Source: Syntrophomonas sp. UBA5288 (lineage in GTDB: Bacteria; Bacillota; Syntrophomonadia; Syntrophomonadales; Syntrophomonadaceae). From it: a DNA stretch of 33,332 nucleotides. This document shows, in pieces, positions 8,590-16,348 of this stretch. The stretch spans positions 19,566 through 52,897 of the forward strand of contig DHSK01000176.1 in assembly GCA_002408445.1 (NCBI GenBank), written 5' to 3'. The position numbers were made by a program, and so were the translations under genes. Under the pieces are notes generated by a model, which ran no database searches, had not been told where the DNA came from, and saw only the letters and a list, made by a program, of their open reading frames with translations. Position 1 is the stretch's first letter. Every line of letters starts with the position of its first letter.

Positions 8590-8602
8590 CCCACGGTCTG
8601 AC

Positions 8603-8640
8603 GGGGATGGATACAATTCCATCCCCTATTTCTTTTTCTT
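8603..8640 (+). terminator. Rho-independent terminator after the Nudix gene
   Basis: GGGGATGGA at 8603-8611 pairs perfectly with TCCATCCCC at 8618-8626 over a six-base loop, followed by a T-rich run (TATTTCTTTTTCTT). It lies 13 bases after the Nudix stop codon and probably ends the whole fab-acc-Nudix transcript. Confidence 0.9.
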
Positions 8641-8739
8641 ATACGCTTTTTAAAAATAAAGTATGAATTAGAGGAAATTTGACAGAATTTGTTGAATTCT
8701 AACCCATGACGGTGTGGTTTATTTTTGTGGAGGTTAAGT

Positions 8740-11700
8740 ATGCTTATACATGATTCCAAAATAATGCATGAAATGGAAAAGATCAAACCCGGCGCCCATG
8801 TTTGTTTGCTTTATGAAAATGAAGAGGAATGGCAAAACAGTGTGATTCCATTTCTGGCCACAGGTATTAACGGGAATGAAGTCTGCGTTTGCGTGGTTAA
8901 AGAACATACCGTTCAACAGATCAGACAGTATTTGGATGAAGCTTATAAAGATTTACCCTCGCCCCAGATTGACCAACAATTAATAATCCTCCAGTCGGAA
9001 GATATCCCCCCATCCGACTATTCGGCCGATATCAATAAACTAATTCAATATATAATTGATGCTGCCTATAAAGCCAAACAAGATGGATTTAAGGGGCTTC
9101 GCTTTACGGCTGAAATAGACTGGATGGTGGGAACCGGGGAAAATAGCTTTGAAAATATGCTCGAATATGAAAACAGTTTAACATCAGATTTGTCGCTTAA
9201 TTTTCCCATAACCGTATTGAGCCGTTGTTATATCGATAAGTTTAGTATTGCTGCCATAAAGGAAATAGTTATGACCCATGCCTTTTATATCAGAAAGGAC
9301 AAGTTTTATCGAAATTACCGGCATATTCTGCCCGGTAAAACTAAAAAGCAGAATCGTGCCAAACTGGACAAATGGTTTATTGATTTGGAAAAGGAACAGG
9401 ATAATTACTGTCATATTCAATTTCTAGCCAATATTTTGGAACATTCATCTCAACCGTTCTGCACCAATTCTCCGAAAGGCAGGGTCATAAGTTTTAATAA
9501 TGCCTTCTGCAATATGCTGGGCTATGACCGCGCTGAAATAGCACAATTAAAGTCACTGAAGGATCTCACCCCCTGCGAATGGCATGGAATAATAGACTAT
9601 GCCACCGACCGGCTTAGCCGCACCGGAAAACCCCAGCGTTATGAAATGGAAATACAGTCCAAAAACGGAAATACCATACCGGTATCCGTCTTAATTGACG
9701 GGATAAAAGATAAGAAAGGGAATGTATCTTATTATTCTTCCTTTTTTACTGATATTACCGAGCGCAAACGCTCAGAACAAATCCTGCAGGAAAGGGAAGA
9801 AAGATACCGGGTCCTTTTTAATACGATCAATGAAGGCTGGTCACTGTTCGAAATCATAGCTGATCAGGACAATTACCCCTGCGATTTTCGCTTTTGCGAA
9901 ATTAATCCCGGATTTGAGCGGCAGACCGGTCTAAGCAAGGAAAATGTAATTAGCCATACTTTACTGGAAGTTTTGCCGGATATGGATTCGGAGTGGTTAA
10001 ATATATTTATTCAGGCGGCACTTGATAAAAAACCGGTATCATTTCAAAGGTACTCCCCCACCTTAAAAAGGTATTTTGAAGCCAGTGTTTTTGTTACCAC
10101 CGAAAAATATCTGGCCGTTATGACTATTGATATAACCAGGCTTAAACATCTGGAAGCCAGACTACAGGAACAGCTTCATTTTCTGCAGCACCTCATCGAT
10201 AATATTCCCAACCCGGTTTTCTATAAGGACTTAAATGGAGTATATCAAGGCTGCAACCGGGCCTTTGAAAATATCATGGGCCGACCCGGAAATGAGATAA
10301 TCGGAAGAACCTTTTTTGATATAGCCCCCTATGAGATTGCAGCCAATGGCTGGAAAATGGACCAGCAATTATTTGCCAATCAAGAACTGCAGCACTACGA
10401 TAGTATACTTCCCTATGCCGATGGCAGCTTGCATGATGTTATATACAATAAAGCACCGGTTTTCAGTATGAATCACAAACTTACCGGATTGGTTGGAGTA
10501 ACGGTAGACATTACGGAACGTAAACGGGCCGAGCAGGCACTGGCTATAAGTGAAGAAAATTTCAGAAGTATATTTTCCCAATCACCTATCGGTATTGCGG
10601 TTGTAAACTGTAATGGGGTTGTGGTAGAAGCCAACCCGGCCTGTTTAGACATATTTGGGGTTAACACTCTGAATGACCTGGACCGCTTTCAGCTCTTTGA
10701 AGACCCCACCCTGCCATATGAAGCCAAACAGAAATTGATCCAGGGCGAGGTTGTACGTTACGAAGCAGAATTTAATTTTGATATTATTCGGGAGCAGGGA
10801 ATATATAATACCCGCAAATCAGAATATGCCTATCTGGATTACCTTATTACTCCCCTCATTTCTCATGAAGGAGGAACCGGTGGATATCTGGTTCAGGTAC
10901 AGGATGTTACCGAACAAAGAAAATCCGCTCTGGCGTTGAGAAACAACGAGACTCAGTTAAGAAGAATTACCAGTACCATGCGGGATATCATCTGTCAGAC
11001 TGATTTAATCGGTATCGTACAGTATATCAGTTCCTCGGTCCGAACTGTTCTGGGCTATGAAGCGGAGGAAATGATAGGGAAAAATATCTGGTGCTACACC
11101 CACCCCGATGATATGGGCCGGGTTCTGGAGATAAACCGGCGTGCTCTCAGCAAAGGTTCTTATGGTAAAATCGAATTCCGTTATCGCAAGAAAAATGGCC
11201 CCTATTTGTGGTTGGAAGCGGTAGGCAACCCACTTTGGGATGAAGAGGGCTCTATGGTGGGAATAGTATTGGGGACCAGAGATATTACCGAACGCAAGCA
11301 CATGGAAAAAGAAATGGCCAGGCTGGACCGGTTGAGGCTGGCCGGCGAGATGGCGGCTACTATCGGACATGAAATCAGGAATCCCATGACTACGGTGCAC
11401 GGGTTTCTCCAATTGTTGAAAAGTGAACCGGAATGCAGTTCTTTTCAATCCTACTTTGATCTCATGATCGAAGAACTTAATGCCACCAATTCCATAATTA
11501 CAGAATTCTTAAGTCTGGCTCAGAATAAAGCCATATATTTAAAAGTACAAAATTTAAATTGTATCGTAAAAAATATCTATCCTCTGATCAGTGCCGAGGC
11601 AATTAAATCGGATAAACAGGTCACGCTGGAACTGGGCAATATTCCCGATACCGGTATAGACAGCAATGAGATCAGGCAGCTGATATTGAACCTGGCTCTT

Positions 11701-11973
11701 AATGGCCTGGACGCCATGGAACCGGGTGGGACTCTGCAAATAAGTACTTTTCTGAAAAATAATGAAATAGTCCTGGCCATCAAGGATCAGGGCAAAGGCA
11801 TTGACCCGGCCATTTTTGATAAACTTGGAACACCGTTTGTTACCACCAAAGAAAACGGCACCGGTCTTGGTCTGGCAGTATGCTACAGTATCGCTGACCG
11901 GCATAATGCCACTATTGATTACCAAACCGGCCCTAACGGGACTACTTTCATGGCCATTTTTAAACCGGCTTAG
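8740..11973 (+). CDS. Soluble sensor histidine kinase with MEDS and five PAS-like domains
   Basis: A 1077-residue cytoplasmic kinase with no membrane segment. Residues about 15-195 match the MEDS (DcmR sensory) domain style, starting with PGAHVCLLYENEEEW. Five PAS-like modules follow at roughly 228-350, 352-470, 475-600, 602-730 and 732-855; several end in the DITERK motif. The HisKA helix has the phospho-acceptor His877 in GHEIRNPMTTVHGFLQLL, a sequence close to Bacillus sporulation kinases, and the ATPase has NGLDAME, DQGKGI and GTGLGLAV. ATG 8740 follows GGAGGT with good spacing. No response regulator is adjacent, so it is an orphan kinase; feeding a phosphorelay such as Spo0F/Spo0A is inferred only. 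MEDS in DcmR relates to a halomethane-responsive regulator; the ligand here is unknown. Confidence 0.9.
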   Translation: MLIHDSKIMHEMEKIKPGAHVCLLYENEEEWQNSVIPFLATGINGNEVCVCVVKEHTVQQIRQYLDEAYKDLPSPQIDQQLIILQSEDIPPSDYSADINKLIQYIIDAAYKAKQDGFKGLRFTAEIDWMVGTGENSFENMLEYENSLTSDLSLNFPITVLSRCYIDKFSIAAIKEIVMTHAFYIRKDKFYRNYRHILPGKTKKQNRAKLDKWFIDLEKEQDNYCHIQFLANILEHSSQPFCTNSPKGRVISFNNAFCNMLGYDRAEIAQLKSLKDLTPCEWHGIIDYATDRLSRTGKPQRYEMEIQSKNGNTIPVSVLIDGIKDKKGNVSYYSSFFTDITERKRSEQILQEREERYRVLFNTINEGWSLFEIIADQDNYPCDFRFCEINPGFERQTGLSKENVISHTLLEVLPDMDSEWLNIFIQAALDKKPVSFQRYSPTLKRYFEASVFVTTEKYLAVMTIDITRLKHLEARLQEQLHFLQHLIDNIPNPVFYKDLNGVYQGCNRAFENIMGRPGNEIIGRTFFDIAPYEIAANGWKMDQQLFANQELQHYDSILPYADGSLHDVIYNKAPVFSMNHKLTGLVGVTVDITERKRAEQALAISEENFRSIFSQSPIGIAVVNCNGVVVEANPACLDIFGVNTLNDLDRFQLFEDPTLPYEAKQKLIQGEVVRYEAEFNFDIIREQGIYNTRKSEYAYLDYLITPLISHEGGTGGYLVQVQDVTEQRKSALALRNNETQLRRITSTMRDIICQTDLIGIVQYISSSVRTVLGYEAEEMIGKNIWCYTHPDDMGRVLEINRRALSKGSYGKIEFRYRKKNGPYLWLEAVGNPLWDEEGSMVGIVLGTRDITERKHMEKEMARLDRLRLAGEMAATIGHEIRNPMTTVHGFLQLLKSEPECSSFQSYFDLMIEELNATNSIITEFLSLAQNKAIYLKVQNLNCIVKNIYPLISAEAIKSDKQVTLELGNIPDTGIDSNEIRQLILNLALNGLDAMEPGGTLQISTFLKNNEIVLAIKDQGKGIDPAIFDKLGTPFVTTKENGTGLGLAVCYSIADRHNATIDYQTGPNGTTFMAIFKPA

Positions 11974-12015
11974 TGGATCACGGGGAGATCTCACGAACTG
12001 TGCCCATGATCCACT
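11972..12015. terminator. Inverted repeat between converging genes
   Basis: AGTGGATCA at 11972-11980 (overlapping the kinase stop codon) pairs with TGATCCACT at 12007-12015, with 26 bases between. It separates the kinase from the convergent chemoreceptor-like gene. There is no T-tract on either side, so its action as a terminator is uncertain. Confidence 0.35.
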
Positions 12016-12050
12016 GCCGTATAATTCTAAGCTTGACCCTGCTTCTGATC

Positions 12051-12908
12051 CTAGGCCAAGCTGGCTAAATGCTGAGCCAGGCCGGACAATTCCTCAGACA
12101 TAGCCATCAACTGCTGAACATTGGCCGAGGCGGTCTGGGTAAGCTGGGCTTGCTTTTGGATCGCCTCGCCCGAGTCATTGACCCCCCCGGTTATAATTTG
12201 GACTGATTTTTCGATATCATGGAGTATTTTGGAGATCCGCTCAACCGACAAGGTACTATTCTCTGCCAGTTTGCGCACTTCATCGGCCACCACGGCAAAG
12301 CCTTTGCCGTGTTCCCCGCTTCTGGCCGCCTCGATGGCTGCATTTAAGCCCAATAATTTAGTCTGTTTGGCAATAGAATTAATAAACTCAAGTACTTCAC
12401 CGGTTTCCCCCAAATGCACTGCAGCATCGCGGGCTGACTCCATCAGACTTATACCTTGGTTCGATACTACCTGAGCATAGGAAGCCACTTCCTCTACTAC
12501 CTGACTCACCTTTTGCATAGTATCGGAGAGTTCGCCTGACATATCCGCCAATTTTTCCGCCTCCTGGTGCAGGCTGACTATCATGTCTTCCCTGGACCCA
12601 ACCAGCAACATCATAAGATTAGCGCCATGAGAGTCCACCACCGCAGTCTCTTGGCTTTTGCTGCTGTTAATGAGTTCCTGAACCTTGCTGCTGCCTGTGG
12701 CCTCAATAATAACGTTTAAAGAGGGAATGGCGAAAATATCTTTCAGATCATTATATGTAGCTATTCCTAATTTCCTGGCCAGTACCATTCCTGGAGAATT
12801 GGCATTTACATCACAAATACCTGCAATTCTAACCGTTTCCAGACCATTTAATGCTTTTAATACCGAAGTTCCTCCCTGCCCCGCGCCTACAATTACTACA
12901 TTATTCAC
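12051..12908 (-). CDS. NAD(P)-binding domain fused to a cytoplasmic MCP signalling domain
   Basis: This 285-residue soluble protein begins with a Rossmann fold (about 1-105): the dinucleotide motif Gly8-x-Gly10-x-x-Gly13 in IVGAGQGGTSVLKAL, then GICDVN at the end of strand 2 and IIEATGS. Residues about 115-285 form a short methyl-accepting-chemotaxis signalling coiled coil whose tip (182-216) has LLGLNAAIEAARSGEHGKGF and AVVADEVRKLAENS, the CheW/CheA contact region. There is no TM segment or HAMP domain, and the bundle is too short for a full set of methylation sites. GTG 12908 follows GGGAGG with 8-base spacing. Sensing NAD(H), or a small molecule bound by the Rossmann fold, is inferred. No che genes are nearby. 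Confidence 0.88.
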   Translation of the reverse strand: MNNVVIVGAGQGGTSVLKALNGLETVRIAGICDVNANSPGMVLARKLGIATYNDLKDIFAIPSLNVIIEATGSSKVQELINSSKSQETAVVDSHGANLMMLLVGSREDMIVSLHQEAEKLADMSGELSDTMQKVSQVVEEVASYAQVVSNQGISLMESARDAAVHLGETGEVLEFINSIAKQTKLLGLNAAIEAARSGEHGKGFAVVADEVRKLAENSTLSVERISKILHDIEKSVQIITGGVNDSGEAIQKQAQLTQTASANVQQLMAMSEELSGLAQHLASLA

Positions 12909-13000
12909 ACCATACGCCTCCCTTTTCTAACTCTTATTTGTTAATTCGCCACAAATTACCTTTTTACCTGTAAATTATTTTATTTTTGTAAAATAAATAA

Positions 13001-13028
13001 TAAGGGCGGGTTAAAAAACCCGCCCTTA
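13001..13028. repeat. 12-bp perfect hairpin, left of the nested element
   Basis: Arms 13001-13012 and 13017-13028 are perfectly complementary (core AAGGGCGGGTT) around an AAAA loop. A near copy occurs at 13189-13210. The two copies bracket the larger nested hairpin at 13054-13188. Confidence 0.85.
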
Positions 13029-13053
13029 TACTATCAAAAAAGTGCCCATACCC

Positions 13054-13188
13054 CAGAGCGAGCAAAAAAGCCCAAGAGCAAGCCAAGAGCAAAGCATTAA
13101 GGGAAGAACGTGATTGAGGCGTACATGAGTACGTCGATTGAGCGGTCTTCCCTTAATAACGCAGCTATTGGGCTTTTTTGACGCTCTG
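13054..13188. repeat. Nested palindromic structured element, 135 bp
   Basis: Four successive stems fold concentrically: 13054-13060 with 13182-13188 (7 bp), 13063-13075 with 13168-13180 (13 bp, perfect), 13096-13107 with 13146-13157 (12 bp, perfect) and 13120-13124 with 13129-13133 (5 bp, ATGA loop). The innermost internal loop is symmetrical in content, with GATTGAG on both sides (13112-13118 and 13136-13142). The left asymmetric loop holds a direct repeat CCAAGAGCAA (13072-13081, 13083-13092). No ORF of substance lies in it. This could be a structured RNA or a MITE-like palindrome; I do not recognise the family. Confidence 0.75.
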
Positions 13189-13210
13189 AGGGCGGGTTAA
13201 AACCCGCCCT
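13189..13210. repeat. Hairpin, right-hand copy of the 13001-13028 repeat
   Basis: AGGGCGGGTT (13189-13198) pairs with AACCCGCCCT (13201-13210). It duplicates the core of the hairpin at 13001-13028 and overlaps the last base of the stop codon of the NERD gene on the minus strand, so it may act as its terminator stem, although the following bases are not T-rich. Confidence 0.8.
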
Positions 13211-13875
13211 TAGTTTGCCCTGGCTATGCTGTTCATCGATTCTATATTCTTGCAAATCTTATTAATTGTCCGAGGATACAAAATCTTTTTACCTTTATTA
13301 TAGCGCTTGATATAATTTACTAATTCTCTCCGGCCTATTATCGGTATGGCTTCATCCTTTTTTCTATTAGATCGCAGTGTGATATTGTCACATGACAACA
13401 CTATTATGCCCTGTATGGGAAGATTGCGTACCCCCACCACTTTGTTCATAAAGCCCTGGAGACGATACTGATGCGAATCCACCTGTCCGGCCGGGTTGGT
13501 GATTATTTTGGAATGGCCGTTTTTCTTATGCAGTATCCAGTTGCCATTGTTGTCGATATCTATTATTCCGCCGCGTTCCCCGCCATAGTTTTTGGTTTCA
13601 ATATGAAATATACCATTTGGTCCGACAATCACCGTGTCATACTCATTGGTGTGCTCAGAATCCGGACCCAGGTTAACATTATGGTAGACTTTATAACGGG
13701 AATTAGGTTTATCCAGAACTCTGAGCGTATGTTGAACTTTAAATTCTCCTCTGTCTCCGCTTTGAATTATTTGCTTTTTAGTTTCTTCCTTTTCCCGTAC
13801 TTTCAGTTTGTATATAAAGAAAACAGCCAATAAAAGTACGGCAATAATGGGACATAATAAAATTAAGTTATCCAA
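13210..13875 (-). CDS. Membrane-anchored NERD domain protein
   Basis: A 221-residue protein with one N-terminal membrane segment (about residues 4-22), a charged linker and a nuclease-related (NERD) domain from about residue 40 to 150. The putative endonuclease-fold residues are visible: Glu44 in RGEFKV, Asp80 in NEYDTVIVGPNG and Glu93-x-Lys95 in IFHIETKNYGG, followed by ITNPAGQVDSH. This is the NERD pattern; nuclease activity has not been shown for most such proteins, and the TM anchor suggests action at the membrane face. The start is TTG 13875, with GAGGAG six bases upstream. It is divergent from the GGDEF gene. Biological role unknown. Confidence 0.88.
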   Translation of the reverse strand: MDNLILLCPIIAVLLLAVFFIYKLKVREKEETKKQIIQSGDRGEFKVQHTLRVLDKPNSRYKVYHNVNLGPDSEHTNEYDTVIVGPNGIFHIETKNYGGERGGIIDIDNNGNWILHKKNGHSKIITNPAGQVDSHQYRLQGFMNKVVGVRNLPIQGIIVLSCDNITLRSNRKKDEAIPIIGRRELVNYIKRYNKGKKILYPRTINKICKNIESMNSIARAN

Positions 13876-13915
13876 GCTTTACTCCTCACTATGTATAAAT
13901 TATATAATTGTTTAT

Positions 13916-13924
13916 ATTATAGCA
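13916..13924 (-). promoter_or_regulatory. Extended -10 promoter candidate for the NERD gene
   Basis: Reading the minus strand, TGCTATAAT (13924-13916) is a perfect extended -10 box about 40 bases upstream of the TTG start. No good -35 is present, which is tolerable for an extended -10 promoter. Confidence 0.45.
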
Positions 13925-14120
13925 AAAATCCGGTACAATCGTCTTGTATCTTTGCAAAACCACTAATTTTAGGCTTGCGTAATTTATTTCTTTATCCCAT
14001 ATACTTAAGTGTAAAAATATGGTAATATATTTGTAGATACAAATCAAGTTCTTTTTACTATTGGTTGAAGGTATCCCGTTATAAATTAATAAAATTCCGA
14101 ATATAACAGAAAATAGTCAC

Positions 14121-14158
14121 ACTTTGGTCCCAGGGACTTTGGTTGCTAATAATATAAT
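14121..14158 (+). promoter_or_regulatory. Palindrome and -10 box upstream of the GGDEF gene
   Basis: An 11-base palindrome, GTCCCAGGGAC (14127-14137), is flanked by a direct repeat ACTTTGG (14121-14127 and 14136-14142), and TATAAT follows at 14153-14158. The layout resembles an operator just upstream of a -10 element. A second possible promoter is TTGAAG (14065-14070) with TAATAA (14087-14092), spaced 16. The rest of the 325-base divergent gap is AT-rich with nothing else recognisable. Confidence 0.35.
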
Positions 14159-14200
14159 ACTCATATACAATAAAGGAAAAGGAATCAGGGATGATACATA

Positions 14201-15196
14201 TTGATTAAACTGTTTGGTGGTATGACAAGCCCTGTATTAAATCGAAAAAGAAGTGACTTTATACAACATACACTTCCTTCTCTTCGCATGGCTGTTGCTT
14301 CCATCGCTCTTCTGGAATACCTCTGGCTGGGTCCTTCAAACCGACAGGTCTTAATTATGCTACTAATCGCAGTATTTTATGCCACCCTGTGCATTTGTGT
14401 CCGGACTATTAAAGTTTTTTTCGGTAAATACCAGTACGTAATGCTCTTAGTTGACCAGTTAATGATCTTTTTGCTGTGTTATTTCGCCGGAGGAATGCAG
14501 TCACCTTTTGTATATGGTTTTATCATTCCCGTCCTGATCTTTACCACCAGTCCTGATTATAAGCAAATGATTACAGTGTTGGTATTATCTTTGGCCTGGC
14601 TGCTGCTGCTGGGATTACTGACCATCTTCGAGTTGGACCTCCTGGTCTGGCTGTTTACCATTATAGCTTTAAGCGGTATCATTGTGAATGTTACTGTGTC
14701 TAACGATTTAAGCATCTTGAGCCGATATGCGGTTCGTGATGGATTAACCGGTCTGTTTACTCAGCGTTATCTATATGAGCATCTTGATATTTTGATCAAC
14801 GACCCGAAAACCAATTCCCGCCCTTTTGGCCTGCTTATGCTTGATTTGGATGATTTTAAAAGTTTAAATGATGAACTAGGGCATGTCGAAGGTGACCGCA
14901 TACTGAAAGAAATAGCTGATACCCTAAAACGAACCGTCCGTGATACTGATGTGGTCGTACGATACGGGGGCGATGAATTCGCCATCATACTGCCCGGAGT
15001 TGAATATCAATTATGCCAGGTCATAGTAGATCGTTTGCGCACGGCCATCATAGATATGGATTATTTCAGCAATGTATCCATTGGCAGTGCGCTCTATCCC
15101 GATGAAGCTACCGAGGTCGATGAATTAGTCAATCTGGCCGACACCCGCATGTACCAGAAAAAGCGCCAAACCAAGCAAGGCTACAGTCTCTTCTGA
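14201..15196 (+). CDS. Membrane diguanylate cyclase (GGDEF)
   Basis: A 331-residue integral membrane protein predicted to make cyclic-di-GMP from two GTP. About six TM helices lie at 27-43, 49-67, 77-95, 101-116, 121-142 and 146-166. The GGDEF domain follows, with DGLTGLFTQRYL at its start, the intact signature Gly256-Gly-Asp-Glu-Phe260 and an RxxD inhibitory site (Arg247 to Asp250) exactly five residues before it. Both points argue for an active, product-inhibited enzyme. The start is uncertain: TTG 14201 has AGGG about ten bases upstream; ATG 14222 would remove seven residues. No EAL or HD-GYP phosphodiesterase of this pathway is nearby. The TM sensor family is not one I can name. Confidence 0.93.
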   Translation: MIKLFGGMTSPVLNRKRSDFIQHTLPSLRMAVASIALLEYLWLGPSNRQVLIMLLIAVFYATLCICVRTIKVFFGKYQYVMLLVDQLMIFLLCYFAGGMQSPFVYGFIIPVLIFTTSPDYKQMITVLVLSLAWLLLLGLLTIFELDLLVWLFTIIALSGIIVNVTVSNDLSILSRYAVRDGLTGLFTQRYLYEHLDILINDPKTNSRPFGLLMLDLDDFKSLNDELGHVEGDRILKEIADTLKRTVRDTDVVVRYGGDEFAIILPGVEYQLCQVIVDRLRTAIIDMDYFSNVSIGSALYPDEATEVDELVNLADTRMYQKKRQTKQGYSLF

Positions 15197-15218
15197 AACA
15201 AATCCCAGCCAATAATTA

Positions 15219-15247
15219 TTGAAATTAGCTTAATAACAGAGTATAAT
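15219..15247 (+). promoter_or_regulatory. Sigma-A promoter of tRNA-Leu
   Basis: TTGAAA (15219-15224) and a perfect TATAAT (15242-15247) are separated by 17 bases. The tRNA begins 22 bases downstream of the -10 box. Confidence 0.85.
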
Positions 15248-15268
15248 ATTTTAGGTAACCATAAATAT

Positions 15269-15353
15269 GCGGATGTGGCGGAACTGGCAGACGTGCTTGA
15301 CTTAGGATCAAGTGCCGCGAGGCGTGGGGGTTCGAGTCCCTTCATCCGCACCA
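15269..15353 (+). tRNA. tRNA-Leu(UAG)
   Basis: An 85-base gene with encoded CCA. The acceptor arms GCGGATG (15269-15275) and CATCCGC (15343-15349) pair perfectly. The anticodon stem CTTGA/TCAAG encloses the loop CTTAGGA, giving anticodon UAG (15303-15305), which reads CUA and probably other CUN leucine codons. A long variable arm (about 15313-15326), as expected for class II leucine tRNAs, and a TTCGAGT T-loop are present. Confidence 0.97.
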
Positions 15354-15365
15354 TTTAACAAGCAC

Positions 15366-15421
15366 AAAGCTGATAGAAGCAAAATCCCTTGATTTTAAGG
15401 CATTTGCGGACTATCGGCTTT
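15366..15421 (+). terminator. Hairpin and T-tract after tRNA-Leu
   Basis: Outer arms 15366-15376 and 15411-15421 pair over 11 positions (one G-U), with inner pairing of GCAAAAT/ATTTGC and CCTT/AAGG. The sequence continues TTGTTTATTTT. It starts 12 bases after the tRNA and most likely ends its transcript. Confidence 0.6.
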
Positions 15422-15712
15422 TGTTTATTTTCAGAGAATTACCGTTCCAAGGTGGTTCAAAAAGAAAATCCCGAAAAAGTGAACCCAACCTGAAAACGCT
15501 AAATGCCTTAGCGTTCTCAACTCTTCCTATTGGATGTTCAAATAAGAAATGCCTATTTTTCAGCCCGAAACAAAGAAAAAGCCCGCGAAGCCGACGCCTC
15601 GCGGGTGTTGTTTTGGCAATTTCCGTACCGTCGCAGAAAAGAACTGCGAACGGCGTAAGAATTTCAAAAAACTGTTGCAATTTATCTTGTGATATGTTTC
15701 TATCTTCAATAG
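15422..15712. other. Non-coding, foreign-looking stretch with two hairpins
   Basis: No convincing gene: open frames on both strands read across it as low-complexity Arg/Ser-rich sequence without start signals. A hairpin lies at 15495-15515 (AACGCTAA/TTAGCGTT). Another, CCCGCGA/TCGCGGG at 15582-15605, is flanked on the minus strand by CTTTTTCTTTG and so looks like a leftward terminator. The stretch joins tRNA-Leu to a decayed transporter and is probably acquired DNA. Confidence 0.5.
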
Positions 15713-16348
15713 GTTTGTCCGCTCGTTCAAAATTGGGGCGTATGGGCGGACAGGTATAACCGCAAATACTTGATTGTAATATCCGATGCTTGTATCGCAT
15801 TGATTACGCTTGGTTTCAGCGCATTATTCAGCTTTTTTGCGTCACCCGCCGCGTTGCTCACGCCCTTACAGACCGCCCGCACTTTCGGTGACGACGTATG
15901 GCGTCTTACGGCGATTGAGATAATGTTCTCGCTCGGCGCGGTTATCGGCGGGATATTGATTTCCATATGGGGAGGGTTTAAAAATAAGGCTCACACGATA
16001 GTTTTGGCCTGTATGGCGTTCGGGTTGACGTCGGTGCTGCTCGGGATAGTGCCGAATTTCTGGATATATTTGGGTATAATGTTCGCTTGCGGCGTTACAA
16101 TGCCGATGTTCAACACGCCGAGTATGACATTAATGTAAACCAAAATTGAGCCGGACAAAATGGGACGCGTGTTTAGCGTTATGATTATGTTTTCCGGCGT
16201 AGCAATGCCGCTTGGAATGGTCGTGTTCGGGCCTCTGGGTGATACTGTCAGAATTGAGTGGCTGTTAATCACCACGGGTGTGATAAGTTTCGTCAGCGGG
16301 TTTTCGTTACTCAGGGCAAAGGCGTTGATAGAAATCGGAAAATCTTGA
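15713..16348 (+). pseudogene. Decayed MFS efflux transporter
   Basis: The frame reads GVWADRYNRKYLIVISDA (motif A of the major facilitator superfamily, after TM2) and continues to a plausible C-terminus ending in GKS and TGA at 16346-16348. Three lesions are apparent. First, no TM1-TM2 coding sequence precedes motif A, and an in-frame TAG lies at 15710-15712. Second, TM3 runs straight into the second-half segment SPAALLTPLQTARTFGDDVW, so a middle section of roughly 150 residues seems deleted. Third, TAA at 16136-16138 interrupts the frame before TKIEPDKMGRVFSV; one C-to-T change from CAA would explain it. Relatives are drug/macrolide-efflux-like MFS proteins of about 400 residues. Codon use is richer in GCG/CGG than neighbours. 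The next 200 bases (16349-16549) hold nothing I recognise. Confidence 0.8.

Noticed and set aside
15411..15800. Overlapping open frames of 112-129 residues on both strands after tRNA-Leu
   Set aside because: They mirror each other, lack ribosome binding sites, run through hairpins and into the MFS remnant, and resemble no domain I know.
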